DNA of 57,822 nucleotides from an uncultured Collinsella sp. (GCA_900542085.1 UQMK01000014.1:1-57822), one strand, 5' to 3'; numbered from the stretch's first letter, positions 17,343-27,301 are shown. The notes: generated by a model not told the origin, from the sequence alone. Program-made: numbers and translations.

Positions 17343-18425
17343 ATGGCGCTTCCCATGGTTTATGGCGGTCCCGGCCGGTATGTTCAGGGGCCGGGCGAAC
17401 TTTCGCGTCAGGGCAGGTATTTGTCATGGTTGGGCTGCGCTGCCTATGTCTTGTTTGACCAGGGCACTGAGGATCGGCTGTGCAAGCAGATCGTCGATGG
17501 ATTTCTGGACGACGATCTAAGCGAGCCGTTCTTCAAGATTTACAACGGTCCGTGTACGGAAGACGCCGTTGTCGAAATGGCTAAGGAAGCTCAGGCCGAG
17601 TATTGCGACATGGTGGTGGGTATTGGCGGCGGCAGGATGCTCGATATCGCCAAAGCCGTTGCGTTTTATGCCGAGTTGCCGTTGTGCGTATGTCCCACGG
17701 CGGCTTCGATGGACGGTCCGTGTAGCGCGATTTCGGTGCTGTATCACGAGGATGGGTCGTTCGACCACTACCTGATGCTCGAGAAGAATCCAGATCTGGT
17801 CGTGGTCGATACCAACGTGGTCGCGGCGGCCCCGCTGCGTATGACGGTCGCTGGCATGGGCGACGCACTGGCAACGTACTTCGAGGCGCGTTCGTGCGCC
17901 GCGGCGCACGGCACCAACGAGCACGGTGGCGCGCCGGGGCACTTGGCCTTGGTTGCGGCTCGCGCCTGCTATGACACACTCATGGAGTGCGGCGTCGCTG
18001 CCAAGCGCGATCTCAAAAAGGGCCGTATATCGCCGGCGGTTGAGCGTCTGATCGAGTGCAATATTCTGCTCTCGGGCGTCGGCTTTGAGAGCGGTGGCCT
18101 GGCGTTGGCGCATGCCATCGCCAACGGTCTGACGATCCTACCCGAGTGCAAGGCGATGCATGGCGAGGCCGTGGCATTTGGCCTGGTGGTGCAGCTGCGC
18201 CTGGAGCGTGCGCCCGAGCTTGATCAGGTGCTCGAGTTTTGCCAGCGCATTGGTCTGCCGACCACGCTCGAGGAGTTGGGCCTTGGCGAGATTTCCGATG
18301 CCGATCTGCAGGGTGTTGCAAATGCGGTCTTTAGAAATGAGCGTAATATGGCCAACGAGCAGGCAAAGGTGACCCAACAAAAGCTCGTGCAGCTCATGTG
18401 CGAGGCATATTTGGCGCTTGATTGA
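17343..18425 (+). CDS. Glycerol dehydrogenase-like paralogue
   Basis: A 360-residue member of the GldA family. It keeps the NAD loop VGIGGGRMLDIAKA and the zinc-ligand segments AGMGDALATYFEA, ALAHAIANGL and ECKAMHGEAVAFG, so it is probably active. The N-terminal third (LSRQGRYLSWLGCAAYVLFDQG) is diverged from its upstream neighbour and the residues around the substrate differ, so the substrate may not be glycerol. The start at 17343 follows GAAGGGCGGATTCTCGT. The two copies are in tandem, with terminator and hairpin between them. Confidence 0.85.
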   Translation: MALPMVYGGPGRYVQGPGELSRQGRYLSWLGCAAYVLFDQGTEDRLCKQIVDGFLDDDLSEPFFKIYNGPCTEDAVVEMAKEAQAEYCDMVVGIGGGRMLDIAKAVAFYAELPLCVCPTAASMDGPCSAISVLYHEDGSFDHYLMLEKNPDLVVVDTNVVAAAPLRMTVAGMGDALATYFEARSCAAAHGTNEHGGAPGHLALVAARACYDTLMECGVAAKRDLKKGRISPAVERLIECNILLSGVGFESGGLALAHAIANGLTILPECKAMHGEAVAFGLVVQLRLERAPELDQVLEFCQRIGLPTTLEELGLGEISDADLQGVANAVFRNERNMANEQAKVTQQKLVQLMCEAYLALD

Positions 18426-18560
18426 CCTTGTGCAATCGAGGCGGCGATAGGCCATGGGCTATTTGCCGCAAAGATGCGCCGCGTGTAATTTGCCCGAGGC
18501 GTGGGCCGATAGCGTATCATTATCTCTTGCTTGTTTGCACTGCTCAGGGAGGGGCCGCGC

Positions 18561-19814
18561 ATGGCGCAGGAACACGATCTGTTTGATGACATTATCGAGA
18601 TCAGCAAGGGTTTCGACTTTCTTAAAAACCCGCTTGGCGGTGTGACCGATGCACTCGATCCATCGGCGCCGCAGTGGAATCCTGCCGACTATAAAGAGCG
18701 TCCGCGCGGCAACACCATTCCGTGCCTGACCTGCAAAAACGAAAAGAGCGGCTGCACCGCGTGCATGGACGTGTGCCCGGTCAACGCTATCGAGGTCGAG
18801 GAAGACGCCATCGAGATCCTCGACTCCTGTCGCAAGTGCGGCCTGTGCGCTGCTGCTTGTCCGACCGAGGCGATCATCTCGCCGCGCCTGGCGCCTAAAA
18901 ACCTGTATGACGATATCGTCTCTGCTGCTACGAGTCACGAGACCGCCTACGTCACCTGCACGCGTGCCCTCAAACGCATGCCGCGCGAAAACGAGGTCGT
19001 CGTTGCCTGTGTGGGCGATATTACGGCCGAGACCTGGTTCTCGGTACTGGCGGACTATCCCAACGTGAGCGTGTACCTGCCGTTGGGCGTGTGCGATAAA
19101 TGCCGCAACATCGGCGGTGAGGACATTCTGGGCGAGGCGATTGCGAAGGCCGAGGAGTGGTCTGGCACGGGTATGGGCTTGGAGGTCGACCCCAAGAGCC
19201 TCAAGTGCCATAAGCTTCGCGAGTATGAACGCAAGGAGTACATGGAAAAGATTGCCCGTACCACGGGCCTGACGGTGACCAAGCTCAATCCGGCGACGGC
19301 GGCGCTGGCCTCGGTGACGCAAAAGCTCAAGGCCCATCGCCATCAGATTACCCAGCTGGAGCGCACGCTCAACACCATGTGCGGCACCACGACGACTAAG
19401 CGTCGCCGTTCGCTCACGCACGGGCGCCAACTGGTGCTCTCAACGTTGCAGAACCATCCCGAGCTTGCCCAGAACATGCAGGTGAGCACGCCGGAGTGCG
19501 ATTTTGACAAGTGCACGTCGTGCGGCGAGTGCGTCAATGTATGCCCCACGTTTGCCTGCGATTTGGTGGGAAGCGGCCGCTTTGCGTTGGAGTCCACGTA
19601 TTGCTTGGGCTGCGGCGCCTGTGTCAAGGTTTGTTCCGAACATGCGCTCAGGCTTGTTGAGCACGATGCATCCAACTTGGTTGTCGTCGACCCCGAAGCC
19701 GAGGAAAAGGCTGCCCAGAAGGCGAAGGCTCACGAAGAAGCCGAGAAGGTCAAGGCCGAGGCAAAGGCCAAGCTGGACAAGATGCTCGACCAGGTGGAAA
19801 AGCTCGCGGACTAG
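18561..19814 (+). CDS. Four-cluster 4Fe-4S protein with coiled-coil tail
   Basis: A 417-residue iron-sulfur protein. Two ferredoxin-type clusters lie near the N-terminus (CTACMDVCPVNAI and CRKCGLCAAACPTEAI) and two near residues 325-375 (CTSCGECVNVCPTFACDL and CLGCGACVKVCSEHAL). The middle domain has extra Cys (VTCTRALKR, VCDKCRNIGGEDILGEA) and a region resembling hydrogenase or heterodisulfide-reductase iron-sulfur subunits. The last 45 residues are an Ala/Lys/Glu-rich coiled coil. No membrane segment or signal is present. Likely a cytosolic electron-transfer component of unknown partner. The start follows CAGGGAGG; the upstream ATG lacks a site. Confidence 0.82.
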   Translation: MAQEHDLFDDIIEISKGFDFLKNPLGGVTDALDPSAPQWNPADYKERPRGNTIPCLTCKNEKSGCTACMDVCPVNAIEVEEDAIEILDSCRKCGLCAAACPTEAIISPRLAPKNLYDDIVSAATSHETAYVTCTRALKRMPRENEVVVACVGDITAETWFSVLADYPNVSVYLPLGVCDKCRNIGGEDILGEAIAKAEEWSGTGMGLEVDPKSLKCHKLREYERKEYMEKIARTTGLTVTKLNPATAALASVTQKLKAHRHQITQLERTLNTMCGTTTTKRRRSLTHGRQLVLSTLQNHPELAQNMQVSTPECDFDKCTSCGECVNVCPTFACDLVGSGRFALESTYCLGCGACVKVCSEHALRLVEHDASNLVVVDPEAEEKAAQKAKAHEEAEKVKAEAKAKLDKMLDQVEKLAD

Positions 19815-19841
19815 CTAAAAGAGCGTAAATGATGGCCGGTG

Positions 19842-19871
19842 GGACAGATGCTGCCCCGCCGGCCAAAAAAG
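19842..19871. repeat. GC-rich hairpin after the Fe-S gene
   Basis: GGCCGG...CCGGCC arms with about 10 bp of stem directly downstream of the Fe-S gene. A-run, not T-run, follows on the plus strand. It may aid termination. Confidence 0.5.
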
Positions 19872-19935
19872 TTGCGGTGGAATAGTTCCTGTTTTGCCCT
19901 TAAGCTGGCCATTCTAGGAACTATTCCACCGCAAC
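19871..19935. repeat. Perfect 20-bp inverted repeat with 25-nt loop
   Basis: Arms 19871-19890 and 19916-19935 are exactly complementary. The 25-nt loop size equals that of the paired hairpins at 9738-9872. It lies between convergent genes, so bidirectional termination is possible, although no T-run follows either way. Confidence 0.85.
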
Positions 19936-19945
19936 TAATAAATGG

Positions 19946-20701
19946 TTAGTTCATGCTGCTTTGGTGGCCGGTTCGACCGGTACCGTTGCGCGTCACGGTT
20001 TCATGGAGCAAAAAGAACCCTGGGACCTGTTTGGTCTCGGTGTATTCCATAAGGATGCCGTCGGCGTTGTAGGTCTGCCCGCGTATAACGGCGAGTGCGT
20101 TAAAGTCGTCGAGATCGAGCACGCGCGCATCCTCGGGCGTGGGATGCTCAATCGTTACATCGCGTTTGCCCGTGGCAATCTTAACGCCAAGATCTTCTTC
20201 GAGGTAACGATAAATCGAATCGTTGACAATCTCGGCTGTCAGTCCCGGTACCTGTGAGCTTAGGTAATAGGAGTCGTCGGAGCACACGGCTTGTCCGTCT
20301 GCATAACGGATGCGTTTGGCGCGTGTGAGCTCACAGCCTTCGGGAAACCCGGTAATCTTGGAGAGCGCCTTGCTGCAGATGAGGAGCTCAAAGACGGTGG
20401 TGACAGTCTTGAGCTCAAAGCCTCGGTTGACCGCGATTTCCTTAAAGGTCTCGAGTCCGCCGCCACCACGACTCTTCTCGTCACTGATGTTGCGAATGAC
20501 GCGCATGCCTTTGCCTTGCTGGGGGAGCACGTAACCATCTGCCGCAAGCATCGAGATGGCGCGACGGACCGTCATGCGCGAACAGTCAAACAGCTGCGTG
20601 AGCTCAGTCTCCGAAGGCAGATAACTCTGATAGGCGTATGTGCCGTCGTCAATCGACTGCTTCACGTTGTCATAAATAGTTTGGAAGATGGCTCGCGCCA
20701 T
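19946..20701 (-). CDS. GntR-family (UTRA) sugar-operon regulator
   Basis: A 251-residue repressor. The N-terminal winged helix (about 1-70) has the GntR motif LPSETELTQLFDCSRMTVRRAI. The C-terminal UTRA effector domain (about 85-240) binds a sugar phosphate. Sequence style is closest to TreR-type members, so an alpha-glucoside 6-phosphate effector is inferred. It is encoded downstream of the zinc alcohol dehydrogenase and near the PTS/GH4 pair. Its probable operator is at 21838-21857 in the divergent promoter region. Confidence 0.9.
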   Translation of the reverse strand: MARAIFQTIYDNVKQSIDDGTYAYQSYLPSETELTQLFDCSRMTVRRAISMLAADGYVLPQQGKGMRVIRNISDEKSRGGGGLETFKEIAVNRGFELKTVTTVFELLICSKALSKITGFPEGCELTRAKRIRYADGQAVCSDDSYYLSSQVPGLTAEIVNDSIYRYLEEDLGVKIATGKRDVTIEHPTPEDARVLDLDDFNALAVIRGQTYNADGILMEYTETKQVPGFFLLHETVTRNGTGRTGHQSSMN

Positions 20702-20766
20702 GACGGTCTCCTAGAGCTGAGTGCGCGAGCGGTGGATGAGGACCGCTCGCGCAGATGTCGATCGAT

Positions 20767-21792
20767 TTACTTGCTGGGGTCGATTATATATTTACCCATG
20801 GCACGCAGAGCTGGGTCTGACAGGATGGCGCCGAGTTCGTCGAGGGAAGCCACCTTGGCGACCATCGAGGATACGTCGAGCCTGCCAGAGTCGATGAGCT
20901 CGAGCGCGCGACGCTGCGTATAAGGGTTGATGTAGGACGAGGTAAGCACAAGCTCCTTCTGGAAGACCTCGAAGGGCTTGACGGTGATTGTCTCATCGGG
21001 CTTGGTGAGGCCGAACATCATGACCGTAGCCTTGTGGCCGGCGATCTGGATGGCCTGCTCGATGGTGACGGGCTTGCCAACACACTCGATAACGACATCG
21101 ACGTTGCCGACGCCCTCCTGCTTCAGGCGGGCCGGTACATCTTCGTGGATGGAATCAATTGCCAGGTCGGCGCCGAGTTTGAGCGCAACCTCGCGCTTGC
21201 CTTCGACAGGCTCGAGCAAGACAACCTTGGTGGCGCCGGCGTTTTTAGCAAGCTGCATCATGAGCAGGCCGATCATGCCACCGCCGATAACGACAACTGT
21301 GCTGCCGGGCTTGATGTTGCACATATCGATGCCGTGCAGGCAGCAGGCGACGGGCTCGGTCATAGCACCCTGCTCAAAGCTGGTGTGATCGCCCAACTTG
21401 TAGACTTGCTGCATATCGACGGAGCAGTACTCGGCAAAGCCGCCGTTAACGGTGGTACCGTAACCGGTCATATGCTCGCAGTAGTGGTTGATTCCGTCGC
21501 GGCAGGGTTCGCAGCAGCCGCAGGGATGGTTTGGGTCGATGCACACGCGATCGCCCGGTTTAAAGCCAGCGACGTCGCTGCCCACGGCCTCGACAACGCC
21601 CGCAAACTCATGACCAAGGATCGTGGGCGGGGTAACGTCGGCTGCACCCTTGTCGCCTTCATAGATATGAACGTCGGTACCGCAGACGCCGCAAGCTTTG
21701 ACGTTGATCAGAACGTCGCGCCTGCCCACGGCCGGCTTTGCCGATTCCTCGACTCTGAGGTCGTGCTTTCCATAGAAGACCGCGCTTTTCAT
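20767..21792 (-). CDS. Zinc-dependent medium-chain alcohol/polyol dehydrogenase
   Basis: A 341-residue MDR-family enzyme. The catalytic zinc motif is GVCGTDVHIY with GHEFAG (His-Glu). The structural zinc Cys cluster is CGCCEPCRDGINHYC. The NAD Rossmann loop is VIGGGMIGLLMMQLAKNAGA. It resembles threonine 3-dehydrogenase/sorbitol dehydrogenase-like members that oxidise a polyol or sugar alcohol. It is divergent from the PTS gene and shares its control region with it. Likely acts on a product or side substrate of alpha-glucoside catabolism, which is inference. Confidence 0.9.
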   Translation of the reverse strand: MKSAVFYGKHDLRVEESAKPAVGRRDVLINVKACGVCGTDVHIYEGDKGAADVTPPTILGHEFAGVVEAVGSDVAGFKPGDRVCIDPNHPCGCCEPCRDGINHYCEHMTGYGTTVNGGFAEYCSVDMQQVYKLGDHTSFEQGAMTEPVACCLHGIDMCNIKPGSTVVVIGGGMIGLLMMQLAKNAGATKVVLLEPVEGKREVALKLGADLAIDSIHEDVPARLKQEGVGNVDVVIECVGKPVTIEQAIQIAGHKATVMMFGLTKPDETITVKPFEVFQKELVLTSSYINPYTQRRALELIDSGRLDVSSMVAKVASLDELGAILSDPALRAMGKYIIDPSK

Positions 21793-22147
21793 GGTGACTC
21801 CTTAACGTGGCGGTGAATGTTGTAATGAAGTATAGGATTGTCTATAGATATAGACAAGCACATCTAGACAAGTAGAAAAGAAATTTAAAATTCAGCCATC
21901 AGCTATGCCAGATTTAGCAGGCGAAATACTGGACATATACCGTTTACGGCCAATAATCAACCGTTTACCGACCGTAGTATTAATGCTAACTTGTATAGAT
22001 AAGTGATGTGATAAAACGTAAGTGCAAGAAGTCAGGGAAGCGGGCCCACCCGTCCTATTGCACGAGGTACACGCAAACGGCGCGTCTGCGGTCTCGAGTG
22101 AAGCCAAAACCGCAGCGCTCCGAATGAAGAGAGGGGGATTCCCCGTC
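21793..22147. other. Divergent control region of the alpha-glucoside locus
   Basis: 355 bases between the zinc dehydrogenase (minus) and PTS gene (plus). The part from 21830 to 22015 is AT-rich and promoter-like and holds the GntR-type operator and two partial copies. 22022-22147 reads open in frame with the PTS gene but lacks a ribosome site at its first ATG, so I treat it as leader. Confidence 0.6.
21838..21857. promoter_or_regulatory. GntR-type operator
   Basis: Perfect palindrome TTGTCTAT-AGAT-ATAGACAA, the TTGT...ACAA architecture used by TreR/UTRA repressors. Partial copies CATCTAGACAAG (21861-21872) and TTGTATAGATAAG (21991-22003) lie in the same intergenic region, the latter close to the PTS side. 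Confidence 0.7.
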
Positions 22148-23758
22148 ATGATGCAAAAGATACAACGTTTCGGCGGTGCAATGTACACGCCTGCAATTCT
22201 TTTCGCATTTTCCGGAATCGTCGTCGGCCTGGGTACGTTGTTTACCACCGAGGCGATCTTTGGCGAGATGGCCACTGCGGGCCATCTTTGGTTTGATTGC
22301 TGGAATGTGCTGCTCCAGGGTGGTTGGACGCTCTTTAACCAGATGCCGTTGCTGTTTTGCGTAGCGTTGCCAATCTCGCTCGCGAACAAGCAGAACGCTC
22401 GCTGCTGCATGGAGGCTTTGGCCATCTACCTTACCTTCAACTACTTTGTAAGCACAATCTTGGGGCAGTGGGGCCCTGTCTTTGGTGTCGACTATTCTGT
22501 CGAGGCGGGCAGCGGTACTGGTCTTGCCACTATCGCAAGCATCAAAACGCTTGACATGGGCATCATGGGCGCGCTCATTATCTCTGGTATCGCCACGATG
22601 CTGCATAACAAGTTCTTCGACACCGAACTTCCTGAGTGGCTGGGCGTGTTCTCGGGTTCCGTGTTCATCTATATGATCGGTTTCTTCGTTATGGTTCCGG
22701 TCGCTCTTATCGCCTGCCTGGTGTGGCCGCATGTTCAGGCTGCTATCTCTGCCTTCCAGGGATTCATCCTTTCCGCCGGTACGTTTGGCGTGGGTGTCTT
22801 TGCTTTCTTCGAGCGCGTGCTGATCCCTACAGGCCTGCACCACTTTATCTATACGCCGTTCTATTACGACAACGCGGCGGTCAACGGCGGCATCTTTGCT
22901 GCTTGGGCCAACATCCTGCCCCAACTGGCTGCCGATCCGAGTATTGCTCTTAAGGATGCCGCACCCTGGGCTGCCTATACCTGCCCTGGTTGGACTAAGG
23001 TCTTCGGCTCGCTTGGCGTCGCCATTGCGTTTTATATGACCGCCAAACCCGAGCGCAAGCAGCGCGTCAAGGCTCTGCTGATCCCGGTCACCCTTACCGC
23101 TATGCTTTGCGGTATTACCGAGCCGCTTGACTTCACCTTCCTGTTCATCGCGCCCGGCCTGTTCGTCGTCCACTGCGTGCTCGGAGCGCTTGGCTGCATG
23201 GCTCAAAACCTCCTTGGCGTCGTGGGTATCTTCGACGGCGGCATCATCTCGATGCTCTCGTGGGACTGGCTGCCCCTTTGGGCCGCACACGGTCTGCAGT
23301 ACGCCATCTCCATCCTTGTCGGTCTGTGCTTTACCGCTCTTTGGGTTGTGGTCTTCCGTTTCCTGATCGTCAAGTTCGACTTTAAGACCCCCGGTCGCGA
23401 GGATGACGATGTTGAGGTCGAGCTCAAGTCCAAGGCCGACTACAAGCAAAAGCAGGGCGGTGTTGCTGCTGGCAAATCGGCCGCCCAGAGTAAAGATGAT
23501 GAGCGCTTGGTGCTTGCCGAGAACATCCTCGATCTGCTCGGTGGCACGGATAACATCATCGATGTAACGAACTGCGCTACCCGTCTGCGCGTTAACGTCA
23601 AGGACAAGAGCGTCGTTGCACCCGAGGCTTCCTTCAAAGCGATCGGTACGCATGGCTTGGTGGTCCAAGGTCAGTCAATCCAGGTCATCATCGGCCTTAG
23701 CGTCCCGCAGGTTCGCGAGAAGTTCGAGAGTCTTCTGAAGTTCGAGAGTCTTCTGTAA
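22148..23758 (+). CDS. PTS alpha-glucoside transporter EIICB
   Basis: Membrane permease/phosphotransferase that imports and phosphorylates alpha-glucosides. The 536 residues comprise an EIIC domain with about 10 membrane segments (1-400), including the GITEPLDFTFLF motif, and an EIIB domain (about 450-525) with phosphorylated Cys in DVTNCATRLRV. EIIA must be supplied in trans. I start at 22148 (GAGGGGG 10 bp upstream); the longer N-terminus is not membrane-like. The last 12 residues are two copies of KFESLL from an exact 18-bp tandem duplication. Paired with the GH4 enzyme downstream. Confidence 0.92.
   Translation: MMQKIQRFGGAMYTPAILFAFSGIVVGLGTLFTTEAIFGEMATAGHLWFDCWNVLLQGGWTLFNQMPLLFCVALPISLANKQNARCCMEALAIYLTFNYFVSTILGQWGPVFGVDYSVEAGSGTGLATIASIKTLDMGIMGALIISGIATMLHNKFFDTELPEWLGVFSGSVFIYMIGFFVMVPVALIACLVWPHVQAAISAFQGFILSAGTFGVGVFAFFERVLIPTGLHHFIYTPFYYDNAAVNGGIFAAWANILPQLAADPSIALKDAAPWAAYTCPGWTKVFGSLGVAIAFYMTAKPERKQRVKALLIPVTLTAMLCGITEPLDFTFLFIAPGLFVVHCVLGALGCMAQNLLGVVGIFDGGIISMLSWDWLPLWAAHGLQYAISILVGLCFTALWVVVFRFLIVKFDFKTPGREDDDVEVELKSKADYKQKQGGVAAGKSAAQSKDDERLVLAENILDLLGGTDNIIDVTNCATRLRVNVKDKSVVAPEASFKAIGTHGLVVQGQSIQVIIGLSVPQVREKFESLLKFESLL
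23720..23755 (+). repeat. Exact 18-bp tandem duplication at the PTS 3' end
   Basis: 23720-23737 is repeated at 23738-23755 immediately before the TAA stop. It keeps the frame and adds KFESLL to the C-terminus. Confidence 0.95.
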
Positions 23759-23776
23759 ACCATCGTCCATCGAAAC

Positions 23777-23816
23777 AATCGGCCTTGCAGAGCCGGTATG
23801 CACCGCAAGGCCGATT
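23777..23816. terminator. Hairpin between the PTS and GH4 genes
   Basis: Perfect 12-bp arms (23777-23788 and 23805-23816), 16-nt loop, no T-run. A partial terminator or processing site that would set different PTS and GH4 levels is plausible. Confidence 0.7.
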
Positions 23817-23913
23817 CTAGAGATAAAAAACTCCACTTCTAGGTAACAATTCCAAACCGTGCAGGCCGCGTACGGGGATGGATTGAGCAAGCGGCCAGAA
23901 TGAGGAGGACATC

Positions 23914-25257
23914 ATGTCCAAGAAAAACTATGCCGTGACCATTGCCGGCGGTGGCTCTACCTTCACCCCGGGCATCGCTCTGATGCTGCTTGAGGAGCGC
24001 GACCGCTTTCCGGTCAACAAGGTGACCTTCTACGATAACAACGCCGAGCGCCAGGAGACCGTGGCCAAGGCCTGCGAGATCTACTTCCACGAGAACGCCC
24101 CCGAGGTTGAGTTCAGCTACACCACCGACCCCGAGACCGCATTCACCGGGACCGATTTCGTCCTTGCTCACATCCGCGTCGGCCTGTACGCCATGCGTGA
24201 GCTCGACGAGAAGATTCCTCTCAAGTACGGCTGCGTTGGCCAAGAGACCTGCGGTGCCGGCGGTATCGCCTACGGCATGCGCTCCATCGGCGGCGTTATC
24301 GAGATCCTCGACTACATGGAGAAGTACAGCCCCAACGCCTGGATGCTCAACTACTCCAACCCCGCGGCCATCGTCGCCGAGGCTTGCCGCGTGCTGCGCC
24401 CCAACAGCCGCATCATCAACATCTGCGACATGCCGATCGACCTCATGGATAAGATGAGCCGTATGTGCGGCATCAAGGATCGTCGCGAGCTGCAGTATAG
24501 CTACTACGGCCTCAACCACTTTGGTTGGTGGAGCAAGATCTACGACAAGGACGGCAACGACCTCATGCCGCAGATTAAGGAGCACATGGCTAAGAACGGC
24601 TACCTGGACGGCATCGAGCACGAGGCCGGCAAGGAGCAGCATGTCGAGGAGAGCTGGATTCACACCTTTGGCAAGGCCAAGGATGTCTATGCTGTCGATC
24701 CCGAGACGATTCCCAATACCTACCTCAAGTATTACCTGTACCCGGACTATGTCGTCGAGACGTCTGACCCCAACTACACTCGCGCCAATGAGGTTATGGA
24801 CGGCCGCGAGAAGAAGGTCTTTGGCGCTTGCCGCGACATCATCGCCAAGGGTACGGCTAAAGACGGCGGCTTTGAGCCAGATGTACATGCCAACTACATC
24901 GTCGACCTTGCCTGCGCACTGGCCGAGAACACGCTCGAGCGCTTCCTGCTGATTGTCCCCAACGATGGTGCTGTGCCCAACTTCGACCCGACGGCCATGG
25001 TCGAGGTGCCTTGCATCGTCGGCTCCAACGGCTTTGAGAAGATCTGCCAGGGCCCGATTCCGCAGTTCCAGAAGGGCCTGATGGAGCAGCAGGTTTCCGT
25101 CGAGAAGCTCGTTGTCCAGGCTTGGGTCGAGGGCAGCTACCAGAAGCTCTGGCAGGCACTCACGCTCTCCAAGACCATTCCTTCGGCGAGCGTTGCCAAG
25201 CAGATCCTGGACGAGCTCATCGAGGCCAACAAGGATTTCTGGCCCGAGCTTAAGTAA
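23914..25257 (+). CDS. 6-phospho-alpha-glucosidase, GH4
   Basis: NAD- and metal-dependent hydrolysis of 6-phospho-alpha-glucosides such as maltose 6-phosphate, the product of the upstream PTS. The 447 residues are normal for GH4. Seen: NAD-binding AGGGSTFTPG at residues 11-20, NYSNPAAIV, the metal-binding Cys in NICDMPIDLM, and the His in YGLNHFGWW. The CDMP form of the Cys motif is typical of the alpha-glucosidase branch. The start follows ATGAGGAGGACATC. Same strand as the PTS gene, about 155 bp downstream past a hairpin. Confidence 0.93.
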   Translation: MSKKNYAVTIAGGGSTFTPGIALMLLEERDRFPVNKVTFYDNNAERQETVAKACEIYFHENAPEVEFSYTTDPETAFTGTDFVLAHIRVGLYAMRELDEKIPLKYGCVGQETCGAGGIAYGMRSIGGVIEILDYMEKYSPNAWMLNYSNPAAIVAEACRVLRPNSRIINICDMPIDLMDKMSRMCGIKDRRELQYSYYGLNHFGWWSKIYDKDGNDLMPQIKEHMAKNGYLDGIEHEAGKEQHVEESWIHTFGKAKDVYAVDPETIPNTYLKYYLYPDYVVETSDPNYTRANEVMDGREKKVFGACRDIIAKGTAKDGGFEPDVHANYIVDLACALAENTLERFLLIVPNDGAVPNFDPTAMVEVPCIVGSNGFEKICQGPIPQFQKGLMEQQVSVEKLVVQAWVEGSYQKLWQALTLSKTIPSASVAKQILDELIEANKDFWPELK

Positions 25258-25383
25258 GGACTACTGTCTCGAACCTCACGCATCTCTGCTTCATTTGCGC
25301 CGCCGCGGTGTCCGGATTCGCCCGGATGCTGCGGCGGCGCTATACTTATGAGGTTTGAAGTACCTGTACCAAAAGGAGCTGTC

Positions 25384-26460
<1,077 letters not shown>

Positions 26461-26471
26461 GGACGACGCAT

Positions 26472-26855
26472 ATGTTTAAATATGGCAAAAAAGCTGGCTA
26501 CATGGGTATTGCGCTGCTCGTACTTGCGGTGATTCCGCTGGTGGTCGCAGCGTGTGTTATCCCCAACATTGGTCCCGAGGTGGCAACGAAGTTTAATGCC
26601 GCCGGCGAGGCGACGCGCTGGGGCAAGAGCTACGAGCTGCTGGCGTTGCCGGTGCTCAATCTGCTGCTGAGCGTGGCGACGTACTTTACGGCGGGACGCC
26701 AGGCAAAGAACAATGATGACTCCGCCGCCATGGCGCGCATCGTGTGCGAGCGCTACCTGCGTAACGGTTGCATCACGGGTGTATTTCTCAACGTAATCAA
26801 CGTCTACTTTATGTATTCGGCGATTACCGGTATGGGCTTTGGCCTGGGCTTTTAG
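26472..26855 (+). CDS. Small membrane protein, DUF1648-like
   Basis: 127 residues with three predicted membrane segments (about 10-32, 55-72, 100-122). The first loop FNAAGEATRWGKSYELLALPVLNLLL fits the DUF1648 pattern seen in SdpI-type immunity and membrane proteins. It starts 11 bp after ychF, following AAGGACGACGCAT. Convergent with the next gene, only 9 bp away. Function unknown. Confidence 0.7.
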   Translation: MFKYGKKAGYMGIALLVLAVIPLVVAACVIPNIGPEVATKFNAAGEATRWGKSYELLALPVLNLLLSVATYFTAGRQAKNNDDSAAMARIVCERYLRNGCITGVFLNVINVYFMYSAITGMGFGLGF

Positions 26856-26864
26856 CTTGCGCCT

Positions 26865-27254
26865 TTAGGCAACGAGCCTGCAAGCATATTCGATGGCTGC
26901 TGCGAGGCCGCCGCTCGATCGTGGTTGAAAGACCATGTCGGCGGCGGCCTCGTTTTCGTATCCGGCACCGCGAAGGGCGAGCGCGACGCCGGCTTCCAGG
27001 AGAAGGGGCAGGCCACGCTGGCTGGTTACGATTACGGCAGCCTGATTGAGCGAGCGGCTGTGCGCTTGGCATTGGATGGCAAGTTCACCTTGCGCCGGGC
27101 AAGGGACCAGAACGGCGGCGACGCGACTTGATAGCAATGCAAATGCTGTGCGCTCATCGGGCGAAAGACATTCTGCTTCAACGACGACGAGCTTGGGCGG
27201 TGCGCTGTTTGTGCGAAGCGTGGCTCGGTACGTGCGGACCGAAGAACCCGACAT
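26865..27254 (-). CDS. Unknown 129-residue protein of the Xre module
   Basis: The reading frame is supported by AGGAG six bases before the ATG at 27254 and by its divergent pairing with an Xre regulator across a 24-bp palindrome. The protein is soluble and Ala/Leu-rich, with no signal peptide or membrane span. It has a possible Rossmann-like core (LVVVEAECLSPDERTAFALL, AAVIVTSQRGLPLLLEAGVALALRGAG). I do not recognise a family. Confidence 0.65.
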   Translation of the reverse strand: MSGSSVRTYRATLRTNSAPPKLVVVEAECLSPDERTAFALLSSRVAAVLVPCPAQGELAIQCQAHSRSLNQAAVIVTSQRGLPLLLEAGVALALRGAGYENEAAADMVFQPRSSGGLAAAIEYACRLVA

Positions 27255-27277
27255 AGAAAACTCCTGTGTATTCGGCA

Positions 27278-27301
27278 AAACGTAAACTATAGTTTACGTT
27301 T
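27278..27301. promoter_or_regulatory. 24-bp perfect palindrome, likely Xre operator
   Basis: AAACGTAAACTA is followed directly by its exact complement, with a TATAGT -10-like core at 27288-27293 readable on both strands. It sits between the two divergent genes, 23 bp from one start and 29 bp from the other, so one bound dimer could shut both promoters. Confidence 0.82.

Noticed and set aside
22022..22147. 42-residue N-terminal extension of the PTS protein
   Set aside because: No ribosome site at the first ATG and the peptide is not membrane-like; treated as leader.
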